From contig MNCI01003080.1 of NCBI GenBank assembly GCA_015680685.1, forward strand, positions 136,551 through 200,550: a stretch of 64,000 bases of DNA. The letters run 5' to 3'. This DNA comes from Gnetum montanum. Its lineage: Eukaryota > Streptophyta > Gnetopsida > Gnetales > Gnetaceae. The position numbers were made by a program, and so were the translations under genes. The notes beneath the pieces were generated by a model. The model did not search any database. It was not told the origin of the DNA and saw only the letters and a list, made by a program, of their open reading frames with translations. Shown here piece by piece: positions 43,690 through 56,800 of this stretch (position 1 is its first letter; each line of letters begins with the position of its first letter).

Positions 43690-46180
43690 TATTAGAATCA
43701 AGAACAAATAATGGAGATTTTTTACAGCACGGCTCCGCAGAATTTTATATACATACACATACATATTTGTGTGTACCGGCTTTCCCTTTCCCTCATAATT
43801 AAATGTTCCTGCATCTCTGCATCTCTGGCCGTGATTTCGAAAATTACCGGCATATTCTCCCGTAACGGTTCCATAAATTAGCAGCATATTCTTCCCTAAC
43901 GGTTTCATAAATGTAAAACCTTTACAGGAAACCAACGGTTTCTTACCATTACAAATACATCCATGGAACCAACGGTTATAGCAAAATGTATATATTAAAA
44001 AATTCGGTTATAGCAAAATGTATATATTAAAAAATTTCGTAAATTTAGCTATGTTGTTAACGTAAACTCTAACTCCAAAATCACATCATACTATAGTGGA
44101 GTGCTACTTTTAAACCTTATATACGATGAAAGAAGAATGGAGCATGGTGCACTATGCCATTCATTAATCTTAAAGAAAGTAATGGCAAAGAATTCAACTC
44201 TTTAATATTCAAGAATGTATTTGAAGTACAAAGTTGTAGTAATGAAATTTTATTTCATAAAAAGATTGCAACATTTCCAAATATCAACCTTAACACATTT
44301 ATAATTTGTAATAACAAATAAAGCTTTAATTTTTATCAGGTTCAATACGGTAGTCAAATTATCTTTAGAATTTTTTCCAAAACAAATAAAAAGTATTCAA
44401 GAAGGATGAAATTTTAAGAATCTTGGAAAATATAAACATTGATAACCTAATGAGGAAAAAAAAAGTTTAATAAACTCAACATGGCTACAAACTAAACAGG
44501 GGTAGTTTTGAACATCCAAATGTTTTACACTTCTACATAAGAGAAAGAGCTTGATATAAAAAGGATTAGTTGAAAATTTGAACTTACATCAGTTATCCCA
44601 AATTTAAAATAGAATTACTAGCAACCAATAACCATTATGTATGCAACAACTCTAAAGTATTTTTATCATTTGTTTGTAAACTAAATTTTCTTTTAAATAA
44701 AGCTAGAGCTCCTTAATATGTAAAATCCCCTTTATCTTAATTTTTTACTTTTTAATACCTTGCATATGAAAGCTTAAAGCATTAACATAATATTATATTC
44801 AATAGACCATATTGAAAGCTCCTTAATTGACTCCCAGTTAAATTGTAATGATTTTCATTTTAGATAAGTATTGAACATTTTCCAAACAATTCTATTTAAC
44901 CTACATACAACCTTTTATTCAAACATGTACAAAAGTAATCATCTAATTACCTCTCTAATTGGTTGAAATTTCTATTATCCCTAATTGTTATCCTATGTTT
45001 AATTAAAGTTTATCAACCTTCATGAACATCTATAGTTCTTGCTATCCATTTAGGATAAAATTAAATGTTACAACGATAAGCAAAAGAAAATCCAAATCTT
45101 GTTAATTTTTAACTAGATTTTACTTAATATTGTCTTAAAGATTCTTGAGGAGAGAAAATAATTTGGGTAAGAGTAATAAATTCCAAAGGCTAAATCCATA
45201 GAAATGGATTTTGAATTGGATTTTGAATTGCCCAAACTAAAGGCTTCCTTACTTCTATTCTCATAGCTTCAGCTCTATACTATTTCATCACTATACCAAG
45301 AACACTTGTAATTTTTTTTAATGATATTTTCATAGCTCATAGCATGTATATTACAACTATCCAATAGTTACCAACATAATAAAATTTTAGTTTTAATTTT
45401 AATTTCACTAAACTAAAAGCTTTATAATCAATATTAATGCTTACAATGATTATATCAATTGCTTGATTATTCTTTTAGAGTAAAATAAAGGTATCATACA
45501 CAAAATGATAGTTAAAATTTTGCTACATGAAAATAGGCAAAGCCACTACTTTAATATTATCTTAATTGCAAAAATATTTAAGAATGTAAGAAAAGGCCTA
45601 TATTGCAATCACAAAAAGATAAGAAAAAAAATAACTTTTGTAACAAAAGCATTGATGATTAATCATTTGGAAACATCTATGGCCTACAAAAAATGTTGTA
45701 TTTGATTCTACAAATAGATATAATCTTAGATGATAAATTATTCAACTATCAATAATGTAGCAAGATATGATAGCAAGGTGTACTTCTTTTTGATAAATTG
45801 ATTATTAAACATCCAATAATGTTATAATATACTAAGCATTGCCTAAATTTAGAATACACAAATCATTAAAAAATCTTTTCTTTTCAAAAGTATGAATCTT
45901 CATATATTTGTGGCATTTTAAAATTTATAAAATTGGTGTTCTAATTAAGACCCATTGGTATATTATTACTTCTCTAATATATGCTTTAAAAAATGGACAA
46001 GTCAAAAACTATCCTCCTCCTCTCATTGGCAATATTGATTTTCAAGAAATAATATTCATTATTACTATAATCCTTCAATGACATCAAAACACAAAGATAT
46101 CCTATTCAATGTTAATGTTTTCTTTTAGAAAAAAAAAAGCAATATTCCTTAGAGGGAAATGTTAGGACAAACAATGTAAT
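43690..46180. other. AT-rich spacer, no gene seen
   Basis: About 2.5 kb, very AT-rich. There is a short direct repeat GGTTATAGCAAAATGTATATATTAAAAAATT (43974-44036, two copies in tandem). No coding block was recognised. Confidence 0.45.
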
Positions 46181-46720
46181 AGTTAATCATATCTTAAAAA
46201 CTAGCAAAAACATCACAAGTCAAATTTTGTAAAATAGTTAGTGAAAACATAGAAGAGCATGGATGGTATTTTCAAGGGATACAATGCTTAAAGATTTGGG
46301 ATATCTCATTAGAGAAGATAAAAGTGATCCAAAGCATATTCATAACTTGGTTTGACAATAGGTTCTAACAAAGTTATGGTTGAATATAGAAGGCAAGAAA
46401 AAATTTTACTTGAAATGTATTAAAGGTAATTTATTAAACTTAAAAAGCTTACTATTTGTTGCCTGTACTCTTAATGAAATGTGGCATCTCCATCTTAGAC
46501 TAGAAAGTAGAAAATGGATGTAAATTACTAAAGAAGAATACACATGTAGGTTATGTGGTTAAGAAGACCTTAAGAACAAGGAGCATGTTTTTCTTAGTTG
46601 CCCTCAAATTGAATATTTGAGACAAAAATATAATATTATAGCAAAAGGTTTGTATGACTTTTTATTATTATATCAAGTATTAGTTAACCACTTTATTGAG
46701 TCAATATTTATTTTTTCATA
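46180..46720 (+). pseudogene. LINE D: 3' end with Cys-His motif
   Basis: The plus strand reads WHLHLRLESRKWM, then EEYTCRLCG and NKEHVFLSCPQIEYLRQKY (about 46480-46630). CX2C and later EHX4C are the Cys/His motif at the C-terminus of many LINE ORF2 proteins. The upstream RT is not recognisable. Stops interrupt it. The solo LTR at 46942 lies just downstream. Confidence 0.6.
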
Positions 46721-46941
46721 ATACAAATGTAATGTCTATCCAATAGATTCTTTGGGTCTTTAGACATAATAAAATCTTACTTTTAATTTCATAATATGAG
46801 CAAGTCCAATGAGTTGTGATGAGATGGCCCTTTTCTCCTATTGTAAATGATCTACCCATGGAAGATTTTGAAAGTAAACAATTAAAATTATATAGAATAA
46901 ATTTTAAATGTTGAATTAGTTATGTGGATGACATTGAATGT

Positions 46942-47789
46942 TGATGACCAACAAGGTACCTCTACACCCAACTATACAAATACGAGCATTCGCGCGCGAC
47001 CTGGTCAAACTCCAAGGATTAAGTGCTTATGTGCTTACATAGAACAAAAATGGTTTATGCGATCATTGTCTTCCCAAGCTTACTTGTAAGGCACAATTGT
47101 ATGGTTAAGTAAACTTGAGGTATATGATTTTTATGCTTTTTACGTTTTATGTTCCTGGTGTTTAAAATGGAGAAATGAAATAATTTAATAACTAATTTGA
47201 TTTAACTAGTTAACTATTCTCTAACTAGTCCTAACACCAACATCCATTCCCACTCTTCGAACACATCCTAAACCAATGTAACACTATTGGGATTACCAAA
47301 CGCTAGCTGTTACTCAGTTACCAAGTGTTCCCACGTATGCTCGAAGTGGTTGTAGTGAGTGTGCTAATTCGTTGATAATTAACAATTCAATAAAAATAAC
47401 ATAAATTAACTAATGAGAGAAGCGAATAATAGTAAATAACATTTAATAAAATAATTAAGCTATTCTGAATGTTGTAAGGTTTATCACAAAATTCATCTTT
47501 ATTTCCAGACACAAGGTGTCCTCAAGTACACAATGCTCGAATAAAGATCCGTTCACTTTATGACTCCTACTGTGGGCACTCAGAAATAATTCTAACTCTG
47601 GAAAGGAAAACTGCAAGAGTTCAGCTAAGGGACTAAGAAACTAACTACGAAACCAAATGCCTCTATCTCTTATTTATAGGCGACTGAGACAAGTCTCGAT
47701 ATCGCATGTTCGATATTGCTTTGGCATCTCCAATATCACATATCCGATATTAAGGGTCCGATATCGAGGTCCAATTTCGTGACTCATCA
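46942..47789 (-). repeat. Solo LTR with target duplication AATGT
   Basis: Minus-strand LTR, 848 bp, starting TGATGAGTCACG at 47789 and ending GGTCATCA at 46942. Flanks are AATGT at 46937-46941 and 47790-47794. U3 has GATATC-type palindromes (47695-47765), and a TATAAATA box is near 47675. No internal sequence is attached, so it arose by LTR-LTR recombination. Confidence 0.93.
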
Positions 47790-48900
47790 AATGTACAGAA
47801 TAGCATGAGAATGATGAATTAGAAAAATATCATATACTTTTAAATAATATAACATTCAATTTACCATTGAAACCAAGCATAACACCCTACTTTTTTAGAT
47901 GTTAATATCGCAAAGATCATGCACAAGAACAATTTTTCAAGGGTTTAATTTCCTTTTCTTTAAAAGAGATAAATTTTCATAATTGTGCAAGGTGAAATTT
48001 TATTTTCTTTTGCCTTTTGTACACAATATAAAATTAAGCTTTTATTTTCAATTTATTTAATCAATAAATGTGATATTTTAAATATTTCTTCAACCAAGTA
48101 ATAAGAATATTAAAACTAAAATAGAGCATGGGTTGTTGGCAAGTTAGTTAGCTCACACTACTATGCACTAAAAGGTACTAATACTAAAATCCTATGCTAA
48201 CTTGGGGGTGTTGTTTCAAGTAATAATAAAATTTTTAAAATAAGAAAACAAGAAAATAATAGTGTCCAAACAATGGTAGAAATAAGCAATAACCTAATAG
48301 CCTAAACAAAAATAATATTAATAATGTACAAAGTGTTGCAACTGAGCTAAGAAGTTTGCAATAACAACTTGTAAATAAATTAGTGTACTAACAACATGAT
48401 AATAGAAGCAAATAATGATAAATTCTAGTTTATTGGCCATACATCTTAAATAAGAAGTTGCATTTTATTAATAAAAATACATGGTACTTGAGTATAAATA
48501 CTAATAATTAAAGGGAGATGTCAAAGCACAAAAAAATGAATAATACTATTAAAAAGAAAGTAGAGTACATCAAATCATAGAAGAAGAAGTCTAAAAAAAA
48601 TCCCAATGGTTTTGGTGATGTCTTTTCACGTTTCTATCCTTACAACCAATCTTGAAAAAAAACTTCCCTCTAGGGTAGAAAAAGGATCAAGCCTTGCTTT
48701 TATTCAAAAACACCTTCATGGGTTTTCACTTCATACTAACAGTAGAAATAACGAACAATAGCAATAAAAATACATTAATTAGAAATAAAGAACAATAGCA
48801 ATAAAAATTGAAAACTTCCCATCTTGGACCCTCCAAAACAAAAAGAAAGTAATACTATAAAAAATAAATTAATTGTTCAACTTTCACTCAAAGCATTTTT
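47790..48900. other. AT-rich spacer, no gene seen
   Basis: No conserved coding block. It may include the decayed 3' end of LINE E. Confidence 0.4.
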
Positions 48901-51630
48901 GCCTAAAGTTGTAGCTAAACAGCTGCATCTTTGAGAATATAGTATTCAATTCCTAAAGAGATGTCATAATTATGCTCTTGATCTTGGAAACTAAGTGCAC
49001 ACCAAAGCTTCCACATAGAGAAAGGAATAAGTGGTTGAAGATATTTCCAAATGCAAAGAAAGAAAGTAGACAAAGTAGATTGATCACTAAGAATGACTTC
49101 ATTGATGCTTGGTTGAAAGTTGTTACAAATTCTAAATATCCATTTCCAAGCATGTTAAGCAACATGACACTAAAAAACCATGAGAAAATCAATCTTTTCA
49201 TCTACAAAGAAGACATTAAGGAGAAATATTTCTCATATGTTTAATATGAGTGCCAATAGGAAGACCTTGATGAATAAGACACCATAAAAAATACAAATTT
49301 TATGAAATGTAGGAGCCCTCTAAATATTTTGCATTTTCTTATCCAAAAGTATGAAACTAATTGCATTTTCTAGACCTTATTGAATTTTTTATGAATAAAA
49401 TCATTTTTTGTAATAATCTCATAAGCAACTTTTAAATTAAAAGCAAAAAAAAAATTTATCATCCTTCAAAAAAATAATCGAAAAAGTTTGATACAAACTG
49501 TTGTTAACTTTAAATAAATTCTCAAATTAGAAATTACTTTTTCAAGTTACTTTTTCTCTTTCTATTCAAGCCATAGGGGTTAGAAATTTCAAGCCAAGTA
49601 ATCCATCTATCATGCATAGGTAAACAAGAAATTGTAGTGATACCAATTTTTCTCCAAGTGGAATATAATCTAAATGCATTAGTAGCCCAAGCTCCTTCAT
49701 TAAAAGGAAGCCACAATGGATTAATTTGCTTAACCATATGTTATAAAACTATAATATGATTATAATTCCAATATTTACTAATCTTGCACCATGTCATTCG
49801 AATTTGTTTAAGAATTGGAGAACTAGGAATAAAAATGCCTTGAGAAAAAAGAAGTGAAGAGAGTTATTAGAAGACCAACTATTATCATTCTTAGGTTTCC
49901 TTTCACAAGTGTGTTTCTTAAAAGAAGCATCCAAACATCATCTCCATTAATGCATTTTTCTACAAGAGAAACACCTTGGTTATAATAATTAATGTGGCTA
50001 AGTCCATCTTTCTTACTACTAGTGCAAATATCCTAAGTAATTCTAGAAAAACGTTTTCTATGTTGCTTCGCAAACCAAAGAAATTAGCGGATAATACAAT
50101 CAATTCTATCATAAGAAGTTTTAGAAGAGACCCAAAAAGTAACAAACATATGTTTCCTATATTGCTTAGCAAACCAAAGAAATTAGCTAATAATACAATC
50201 AATTCTATTATAAGAAGTTTTAGAAGAGATCCAAAAAGTAACAAACATAAATTTCTTAAAGCATGTGCTTAATAACTAAATATTTGCTAGTAAGGGTGAG
50301 CTTTTTTTCTTTCCATTTGTCAAGTTTTTTTTTTTTTTTGATTTTATCAACCACATAATTCCACAAAATAGTGATATTAGGCTCAAAAGAAAAAGGCATT
50401 CCTAAAATTTTGAAAACAAAATCTTTTTTCAAGATTTTCCAAGGCTTGAGAGTAATTCACTCATCAATATTATTATTACAATAAAAAACAAATTTTTGTT
50501 AATTGATTTGAGAGTCAAATAACATGCAATAATCCTCTATTCTAGCTAAAACAATATTAAGATGTTGCAAAGAATTATTGATCATAACAAAAGAATCATT
50601 TGTAAAATGTATGTTAAGAAATTATGTACCTTGATCATCAATTAAAATTTCCTTAATGATATTCTTGTGTAGATTATGTAAAAGAAGGTCTGTAGCAATA
50701 ATGAAAAAATAGGGAGCTAAAGAACAACCTTGACATACTAAACATTGAAGAGTAGAGAAGGAACTTAGTCCAAAATTAGTGGCAAGTTGAGCATTTGCTT
50801 TAATGAGTAGGATATGGACAAGATGAATAAAATAATCACCAAATCCCAATTTATAAAAACAAGAAATAATGAAATTACATTTGATCCTATTATAAGCTTT
50901 GGCATAATCTAACTTAATAAAGCAATGTCTTAGTTAGTATCAAATCTTACTACATTTCCTTCCAAGTTGAAATAATAATATCTACCTTTAAGAAAACTAG
51001 TTTGCTCAAGTTTGTTAATATCTTCAATAACTTTCTAAATTTGGCAAGCCATGCATTTAGCTAAAATATTATAGGTATTATTAAGAAGAGTAAGAGGCCT
51101 CCAATTACCAATATGTTGAAGATCTTTATTATTAGGAAGAAGAAAAATCATACTTTCACTAATATTTTTACCAAAAGAAAGTTTTTTAATGGCTTCTTGG
51201 AAAACATAAAAGAGATCATCTCTAATGATGTCCACATGTTTCTTAAAAAATTTAATTGAAAAACCATCAAAACTTAGAGCTTTACCATATACTAAACTAA
51301 AGGTTGTTGCTTTGATTTCTTCCTGTGTAATTTTTGCTTCAAGAATACTTCGATGCACTTCTATTATAAGATGAGGAATACGTACTTAGAACGATTTCTT
51401 GCTAAAACCTTTAAAAGAAAAATTATTTTCTAAAAAACTATTAATAGTCTCAAGATCTTTAATAATGAAACCATTTATATAAAGTGATCCCAATTTAGGT
51501 AATTGACCTTTTTCTTTTAGAAATTTAAAAATTTCCTTGCAAGGTTCATCTTCAATTTTTAGCCAACCCATGTAACTTTTAGTGAGAGTACTTTTAGCTT
51601 CAAAAGTATCCCAACATTATTTAACATAAT
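48900..51630 (-). pseudogene. LINE E: reverse transcriptase and C-terminal region
   Basis: The minus-strand RT blocks, in order, are ITQEEIKATTFSLVYGKALS and DGFSIKFFKKH (51358-51200), MIFLLPNNKDLQHIGNWRPL (51150-51100), then GLSSFSTLQCLVCQGCSLAP (50780-50700). The catalytic FADD-type block near 50600 reads FTNDS, so one Asp is lost. This is the L1-type RT pattern. A diverged C-terminal region follows, with LWLPFNEGAWATNAFRLYST (49730-49560) and, lower, a Trp/Cys-poor tail to about 48950. Many stops. Confidence 0.82.
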
Positions 51631-52423
51631 TGATGAGTGGCGAGGTACCCCTACACTCAACCATACAAATACGAGCGTAGCACGCACGATCCAGTCGAAC
51701 TCTGCAGACTAAGTGCTTACACGCCTTATGGAATACTTAAGGTTAATCATTCGTTGTCTTCCCAGACTTACTTGTAATTGTCACGATTGTATGGTTAAGT
51801 AAGTCTGAGGTATGTGATTTTTATATCTTTTCTGTTTTATCTTCTATGCTGACAAGGTGAAAGGTGAAGAGACTAATTAACTAACTTTAACTAACTAACT
51901 AAGCCTAAATTAACCTAGCATCAGCATTTGTTCCCACTTACCATTCACACCCTGAACCAATGCAACCTTGGTTACCAAACGCTAGTCGTTGCTGGGATCA
52001 CCAAGCATAATGCACGTGCTCGAAGCGGTCGTACTGAGACACTTAAATAGGAGAGAAGGGTTGAGAGAGATTTAATGACTAATAAAGTAATTAAATGGTA
52101 AACAGTAAATAACAGTAAATAAAATCCTATTTAGCCTATTCCATGCACTGCAAGGTTTATCCAAGAAGTTCATCTTTATTGCCATACACAAACATGTGTT
52201 CAGGTACAATATTTGCTCAAATAAAGATCCGTTCACTTTGGAGCTCCTACTGTCGACACATGGAAATTATTCTATCTCCGGAGGGATCAAACTGCCAGAG
52301 TTTTGCTACGGTCTAGGTCTAGATGTGGAAACAAGGGAGAGCCACCTCTTATTTATAAATTTGACAATGCATCACGATATCGTGTATGCGATATTGCGGC
52401 CCATGTGATATCGCGTCCTATCA
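51631..52423 (-). repeat. Solo LTR with target duplication ATAAT, inside LINE E
   Basis: Minus-strand LTR, 793 bp, from TGATAGGACGCGATATC at 52423 to CCACTCATCA at 51631. Flanks are ATAAT at 51626-51630 and 52424-52428. It belongs with the E4-type LTR (AAACCTTGCAGTGCATGGAATAGG on the minus strand, 52130-52155). Confidence 0.94.
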
Positions 52424-53470
52424 ATAATGAACTTTAGCAAAGTCTTTTTAAGTTTCAAGATCAAAGGGATTCTAATCTCAAAGAATTTGCATTTATTTTA
52501 CAAATTCTAAAGATCTTCTTCAACTTGACGCTTATGCTTAGCAAATTGCTTTTCAAACCATTTAACATAATTTTTGACTCTACAAGGAATTCATTACCAC
52601 AAGTCAATCTAACCAATATCAAAAATAAGCTTTTGTTTTTTGTTTTGTTTTTTTTTTTTTTTTTGAATTCCATAAAAACTTCAAAATATTTTTTTTTCAC
52701 CAAGTCCTATGAATATAGTAGTATTCATATGAAGAAGGTCATGCTTTTGAAAAGATAAAAAACTAATTCAAAAGAGAAAAATATTAATAGGAAAATGATC
52801 TAACAAAGTAGTATCTATATGCACTTCTATTTTTTTTTTGTAGGCTACCAAAAGGAAACATTAGATATGTAAAGTCTATCAAGTCAACAATAAATTTTAT
52901 CATTTTCTAGAATTACACCAATCTTTTTTCTCTTGAGAAGACATATTAGGAGGAAGACCACAAAGTTTATCTAAATGACTTTCAACTATATGGAAATTAC
53001 CTCCAATAATTCAAGAAACTTTAGAAAAAGATAGAAGATATTTTCAAAACTCTGATTGATATTTTGAATTAGTAAGAACATAAACATTACAAAGTCCAAA
53101 GTCATCTTTTTCACTATGATAAGTAATCCAAAGAATTCCTCCAAAGTTGTCAAAACCAAAATACAAAACTTTTCCAATCTAATTTTTATTAATAAGAATA
53201 GCAACACCTGCTTTATTAACTTCATGAGCATTAAAATAAATGCAATTTTTTAAAATGCATTTACCAACAAAAATAATATCATGCACTGATATCTTAATTT
53301 CTTGTAAGAAAAGAAAATATGAAGATAAATGCTTAGTTTTAAAGATATTCCTTGGCAATCTTTGTTTGAGACCTATCAGAAAGGCCCCCAACATTCCATG
53401 ATAAAACCAACATAGAAATGTGGGGAAGGAGGTCCATTCTTGATTTTTCAAGCTCAACATTTCTCACAAT
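52424..53470 (-). pseudogene. LINE E: apurinic-type endonuclease domain
   Basis: The minus strand near 53425-53380 has the WNVGGL-type opening block of plant L1 endonucleases, in a frame different from the longest open one. It is followed by HLSSYFLFLQEIKISVHDI (the Q-E catalytic block), CILKNCIYFNAHEVNKAGVA and ILINKN. The domain continues to 52424, where the solo LTR interrupts it. It would nick target DNA for LINE insertion. Frameshifts make this copy inactive. Confidence 0.75.
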
Positions 53471-54028
53471 CCATATCACTAATAAGTGAAAAAGCATTAT
53501 CCAATAAAAAAACCATTTAAAATAGTAGTAGAAATAGAGAGAGAATGATATATCCTTAAGGTTATTAAATTATAAACATTATGTGAGATCTCTTTTTTCT
53601 CTGTTGCACGAAGTGAAATCCATATGTATCAGTATTTCTACTATAATTTCTTTTTTTCTAAACAAGAATTTTCTAGGAAAAACATTGATTACCAACCTTT
53701 AGTTCTAATTATATTTTTCTCTATCATAAATCAATCTCTACAAAATAATATGTGAGTTGTATACCATTTAGTAATGTTTTTGACTTTGTCTTCAGGATTA
53801 TGCCAATGCTGCTAACAATGTTGCTTTCAAGCTTTAAAAAACAAGAGGAAGATTTTCTAATTCAATCTAAAAAGGAATTTCAAAATAGGGATCGCACTTC
53901 AATTTTTATTCTTGAGTAATAAAATTATTACACTGATCTTTCAAAACTTTAAGATCCAATGATTTCTTAACCATTTTAGAATTAGATAGTTCAAGAAGCA
54001 AACAAGATCTGTAAAAATAGTAGGCATG
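53471..54028 (-). pseudogene. LINE E: region upstream of the endonuclease
   Basis: The minus strand reads CLLLELSNSKMVKKSLDLKV and LKDQCNNFITQE next to E5, then decayed sequence. It probably belongs to the end of ORF1 or the ORF1-ORF2 spacer. It continues beyond E5 at 60530. Confidence 0.45.
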
Positions 54029-54939
54029 TGATGAGTGGCCAGGTACCCCTACACTCAACCATATGAATACGAGCGTTACACGTGCAATCCGGTCGAACTC
54101 AGCAGATGGACTAGTTGTGGCATCTAGACAATTAACCTTAGGTCGCAATTCTCTGTCTTCCCACCTGGACTAGTATTATCTCTGTCACGTATGGTTTAGT
54201 CCAGAGTGAGGTGTATGATGTGGTTTCTAATCTAAGGCTACTCCTGAAGTCGATGGAAAGTAATATTCACTAATCTAGGAGAGAGAGTGTAAGAGAATCT
54301 AAACTAGTCTAAGTGCGATGAGCATCCATTCCTTGATTATCTGTACACATCTTGGACTTTGTGCATGACTACTACTAGGATTACCAAGCGTAGATCCTAG
54401 GTACGCTACAAGGTTACCAAGTAGTCACTCTTAAATGCTCGTAATCAAGTCGTACTCATTCTGCATTTTAACATGAGATAAGGGTGAGAAGATATTAACT
54501 AGGAAAGCAATAAATAACAATTAATTAAATGATTAATCTAGGTGAATGCTGCAATGATGAAGTAATCTTGATCTTTATTTCTGGTCATGTGTGTGTCCAA
54601 GTACGTCACACTTGAATAAAGGATGTCGTACAATTACAATCACCACACTGCAGGCATACACTGAGAGGAAAAGGGAGAAAAAGAAATTAAAATGCTTAAA
54701 CCAAAACTGACTAACTTCCTAATGATCTATGATATCTAACTCTTCTATCTACCTCTTATTTATAGATGAGGAGACAGGCTGTGATATCGCATATGCGATA
54801 TCGCGGGTTGGGTTGTGATATCGCGTATGCGATATCACGTTGGCAGTGAGATCATGGATGCGATATCGCGGGTGCGATATCATGGGTGCGTTATCATTGG
54901 GTGTGATATTGCAGCTATCAAAAAATTCATGACTCATCA
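54029..54939 (-). repeat. 3' LTR of E5
   Basis: Minus strand TGATGAGTCATG (54939) to CCACTCATCA-like end (54029), 911 bp. U3 has at least six GATATCGCG-type palindromes (54780-54910), a TATAAATA box near 54762 and an AATAAAG block near 54575. Confidence 0.94.
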
Positions 54940-54949
54940 GACCCCCACA
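54940..54949 (-). promoter_or_regulatory. Polypurine tract of E5
   Basis: Minus strand TGTGGGGGTC directly before the 3' LTR, preceded by CTCGAGGATGAGCTTTCATTC. Confidence 0.75.
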
Positions 54950-55108
54950 GCTGAATGAAAGCTCATCCTCGAGTTAAAGTGAGAACAAGCTCCATTGATT
55001 ACATAGTGGATTCATGCTACAGTGTGGATTCATGCTACAGTGTGGAGTCAGAACAAAATTGAGACATAACACAAAATAAAATCCTATGATTACAAAATTG
55101 GGTGGAAC

Positions 55109-55876
55109 TCATGTAGTTCCTAGTGGCGGTGGCTCCTCCATGGGTGTCTTTCCCTTGTATTGTGCTCCAAGTCTTAGGATTTGATGGTGTTGAAGTATGG
55201 CTTGGATTTTCTCCTCTTGTAAGGCCTTGAGGGCCTTGGCATGTGCGTAAGTTTGTGCTTGTGTCATAGAGGCATCCCAGTCAACCTTCTCTTTTTCTTC
55301 CACCATCCTTTTATTCTCTGTCAACAGTTTATTAAGTTGCTTGGTTCTAAAAGTGTCCATCTGGTTCTGAGCAACCTTTGGCCCTGTATTCGGAAGGTTT
55401 AATATTTCTAAAATGGCTTGAACAAAGAAATCAATAGTCACACCACAAGTGTTAACTGTGGTGCCTTCTTCTTTATTGTGCCAAAATTGGTACATTTCTC
55501 CTAAGTACCAGGCACCACGTTCAGAGAGGGTAGGCCATAATGGGGATCCTTTGAGGTGATCCCTAACAGCCTTCGGAGCAAATTCTACGAAAGGTCCAAA
55601 GTTTAATTCCATGATCACTACAGTGAATATGGACCTTTCATGGATGGTCTGAACACAATCTTAGGTCAGCGTGAGATATCATCCTTGTTCAGACGCTACA
55701 GCAACTCCTCCTTTTGCCTGCCTTAATTGTACAGTAGCAGGGTCTTCTTGGTGGATACTAAATGATTGTTCCTCCTGCTCTGCATGTTGTTCGGTAGGAA
55801 CTTATCCTTCACCTCTCCTAGGTCGTTTGATCACACCTTGAGCAAGACCTTCCTGTTGTCTGCATTTTGGGGTCAT
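55109..55876 (-). pseudogene. ORF2 of E5: 255 codons, internally deleted in frame
   Basis: ATG at 55876 follows a GATTGCAG acceptor. One frame runs to the stop at 55109, with three stops in the first 75 codons; at least two fall where E2 has Gln. The globular domain is kept (GSPLWPTLSERGAWYLGEMY, VNTCGVTIDFFVQAILEILN). Then two deletions join it to a short coiled-coil piece (FRTKQLNKLLTENKRMVEEK) and to the C-terminus (QAILQHHQI to GTT). Both joins keep the frame, removing about 1.15 kb and 0.84 kb compared with E2. The last 169 codons (55618-55109) are open. Confidence 0.82.
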
Positions 55877-55911
55877 CTGCAATCACACAGGGCCAATCGT
55901 TAGTAAGGTTG
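55877..55911 (-). promoter_or_regulatory. Splice-acceptor-like site before ORF2, E5
   Basis: Minus strand CCTTACTAACGATTGG, then CTGTGTGATTGCAG, then ATG. Nearly identical to E2 over this stretch although flanking sequence differs. Confidence 0.7.
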
Positions 55912-56706
55912 GTACCAAAGTTAGGTTATACCTTACTGCTTGCCTTAATAGATTTACTTTATTTCTGTGTAATGTTAATTATTGGAAGAACATGTCCCTG
56001 AAAGATTATAATGTTGAGTCCTTTTTGCTTAGGTGGCTTCCAAATTTAATTTTCTGGTATAGCTAAGGGGATGAAATTGTTTTTGACACATTTTATTCTT
56101 AATTTTACAACTAATTACCCTTAAAGATGTCCTTCAGTGATGATGAATTTCAAAAAATTTATGGGCTATTCAGCATGTGCCTCTCCCCCACGACTAAGCT
56201 GAACACTCCGGGTTCAAGTAGGTTCAAATGGAATGAAAATCAGAGTACTAGCGAGCAATTTATGGATATGAAAGCAAGGGACACGCAATCGTGAGTCATG
56301 GAGAGGAATTTGAAAAACTTCCCCTATGTGAACAATTGCAAATGATGTTGATTAGCACAGGGGGGTCACGTATATATATTTTCGTTGAAGTTAGGGCACT
56401 TAGAGAATGTACCGAATTTTTAATATTTCTTTGAAATTAAATGATGTAAACTAAGGACATCTGGACGATTGTGAAGGGGTTCCAGGGGTAATTCAACTAG
56501 TTTTGAAGGCACGAAAATTATGATAGTGTGGAATTTATCAATAAGGACCTCGGATGGTAGAGAAAAAAGGCTATGTGATGGTTCATAGGAACGTTGAAAT
56601 TCGGAGGGATAGTAATAAGGGGAAGAATATCATAAACAATACACTGAGGGTAATAAATGATGTGTGTGAGCTGTGTCATAAGTGAAAATTACAAAAGATT
56701 ACACAA

Positions 56707-56800
56707 GTGGGTCCTCCCCAAAGCAAGTTCCAACCTATAATGCCCTTATGTAACCACAATTAAAAGTGTCTGTGGGCACTCGAAGGGTTAAATGTAATCC
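56707..56800 (-). other. Conserved noncoding module, E5 copy
   Basis: Minus strand ATTACATTTAACCCTTCGAG through GGGGAGGACCCACTTG. Very close to the E2 copy. Confidence 0.8.

Noticed and set aside
46942-47789. Treating 46942-47789 and 51631-52423 as two ends of one element
   Set aside because: Each has its own perfect 5-bp duplication (AATGT and ATAAT), so they are independent solo LTRs.
49976-50272. Plus-strand duplicated ORF (SFRRDPKSNKH twice)
   Set aside because: The two near-identical 100-bp copies are a direct duplication inside the minus-strand LINE E; the plus-strand frame is a shadow.
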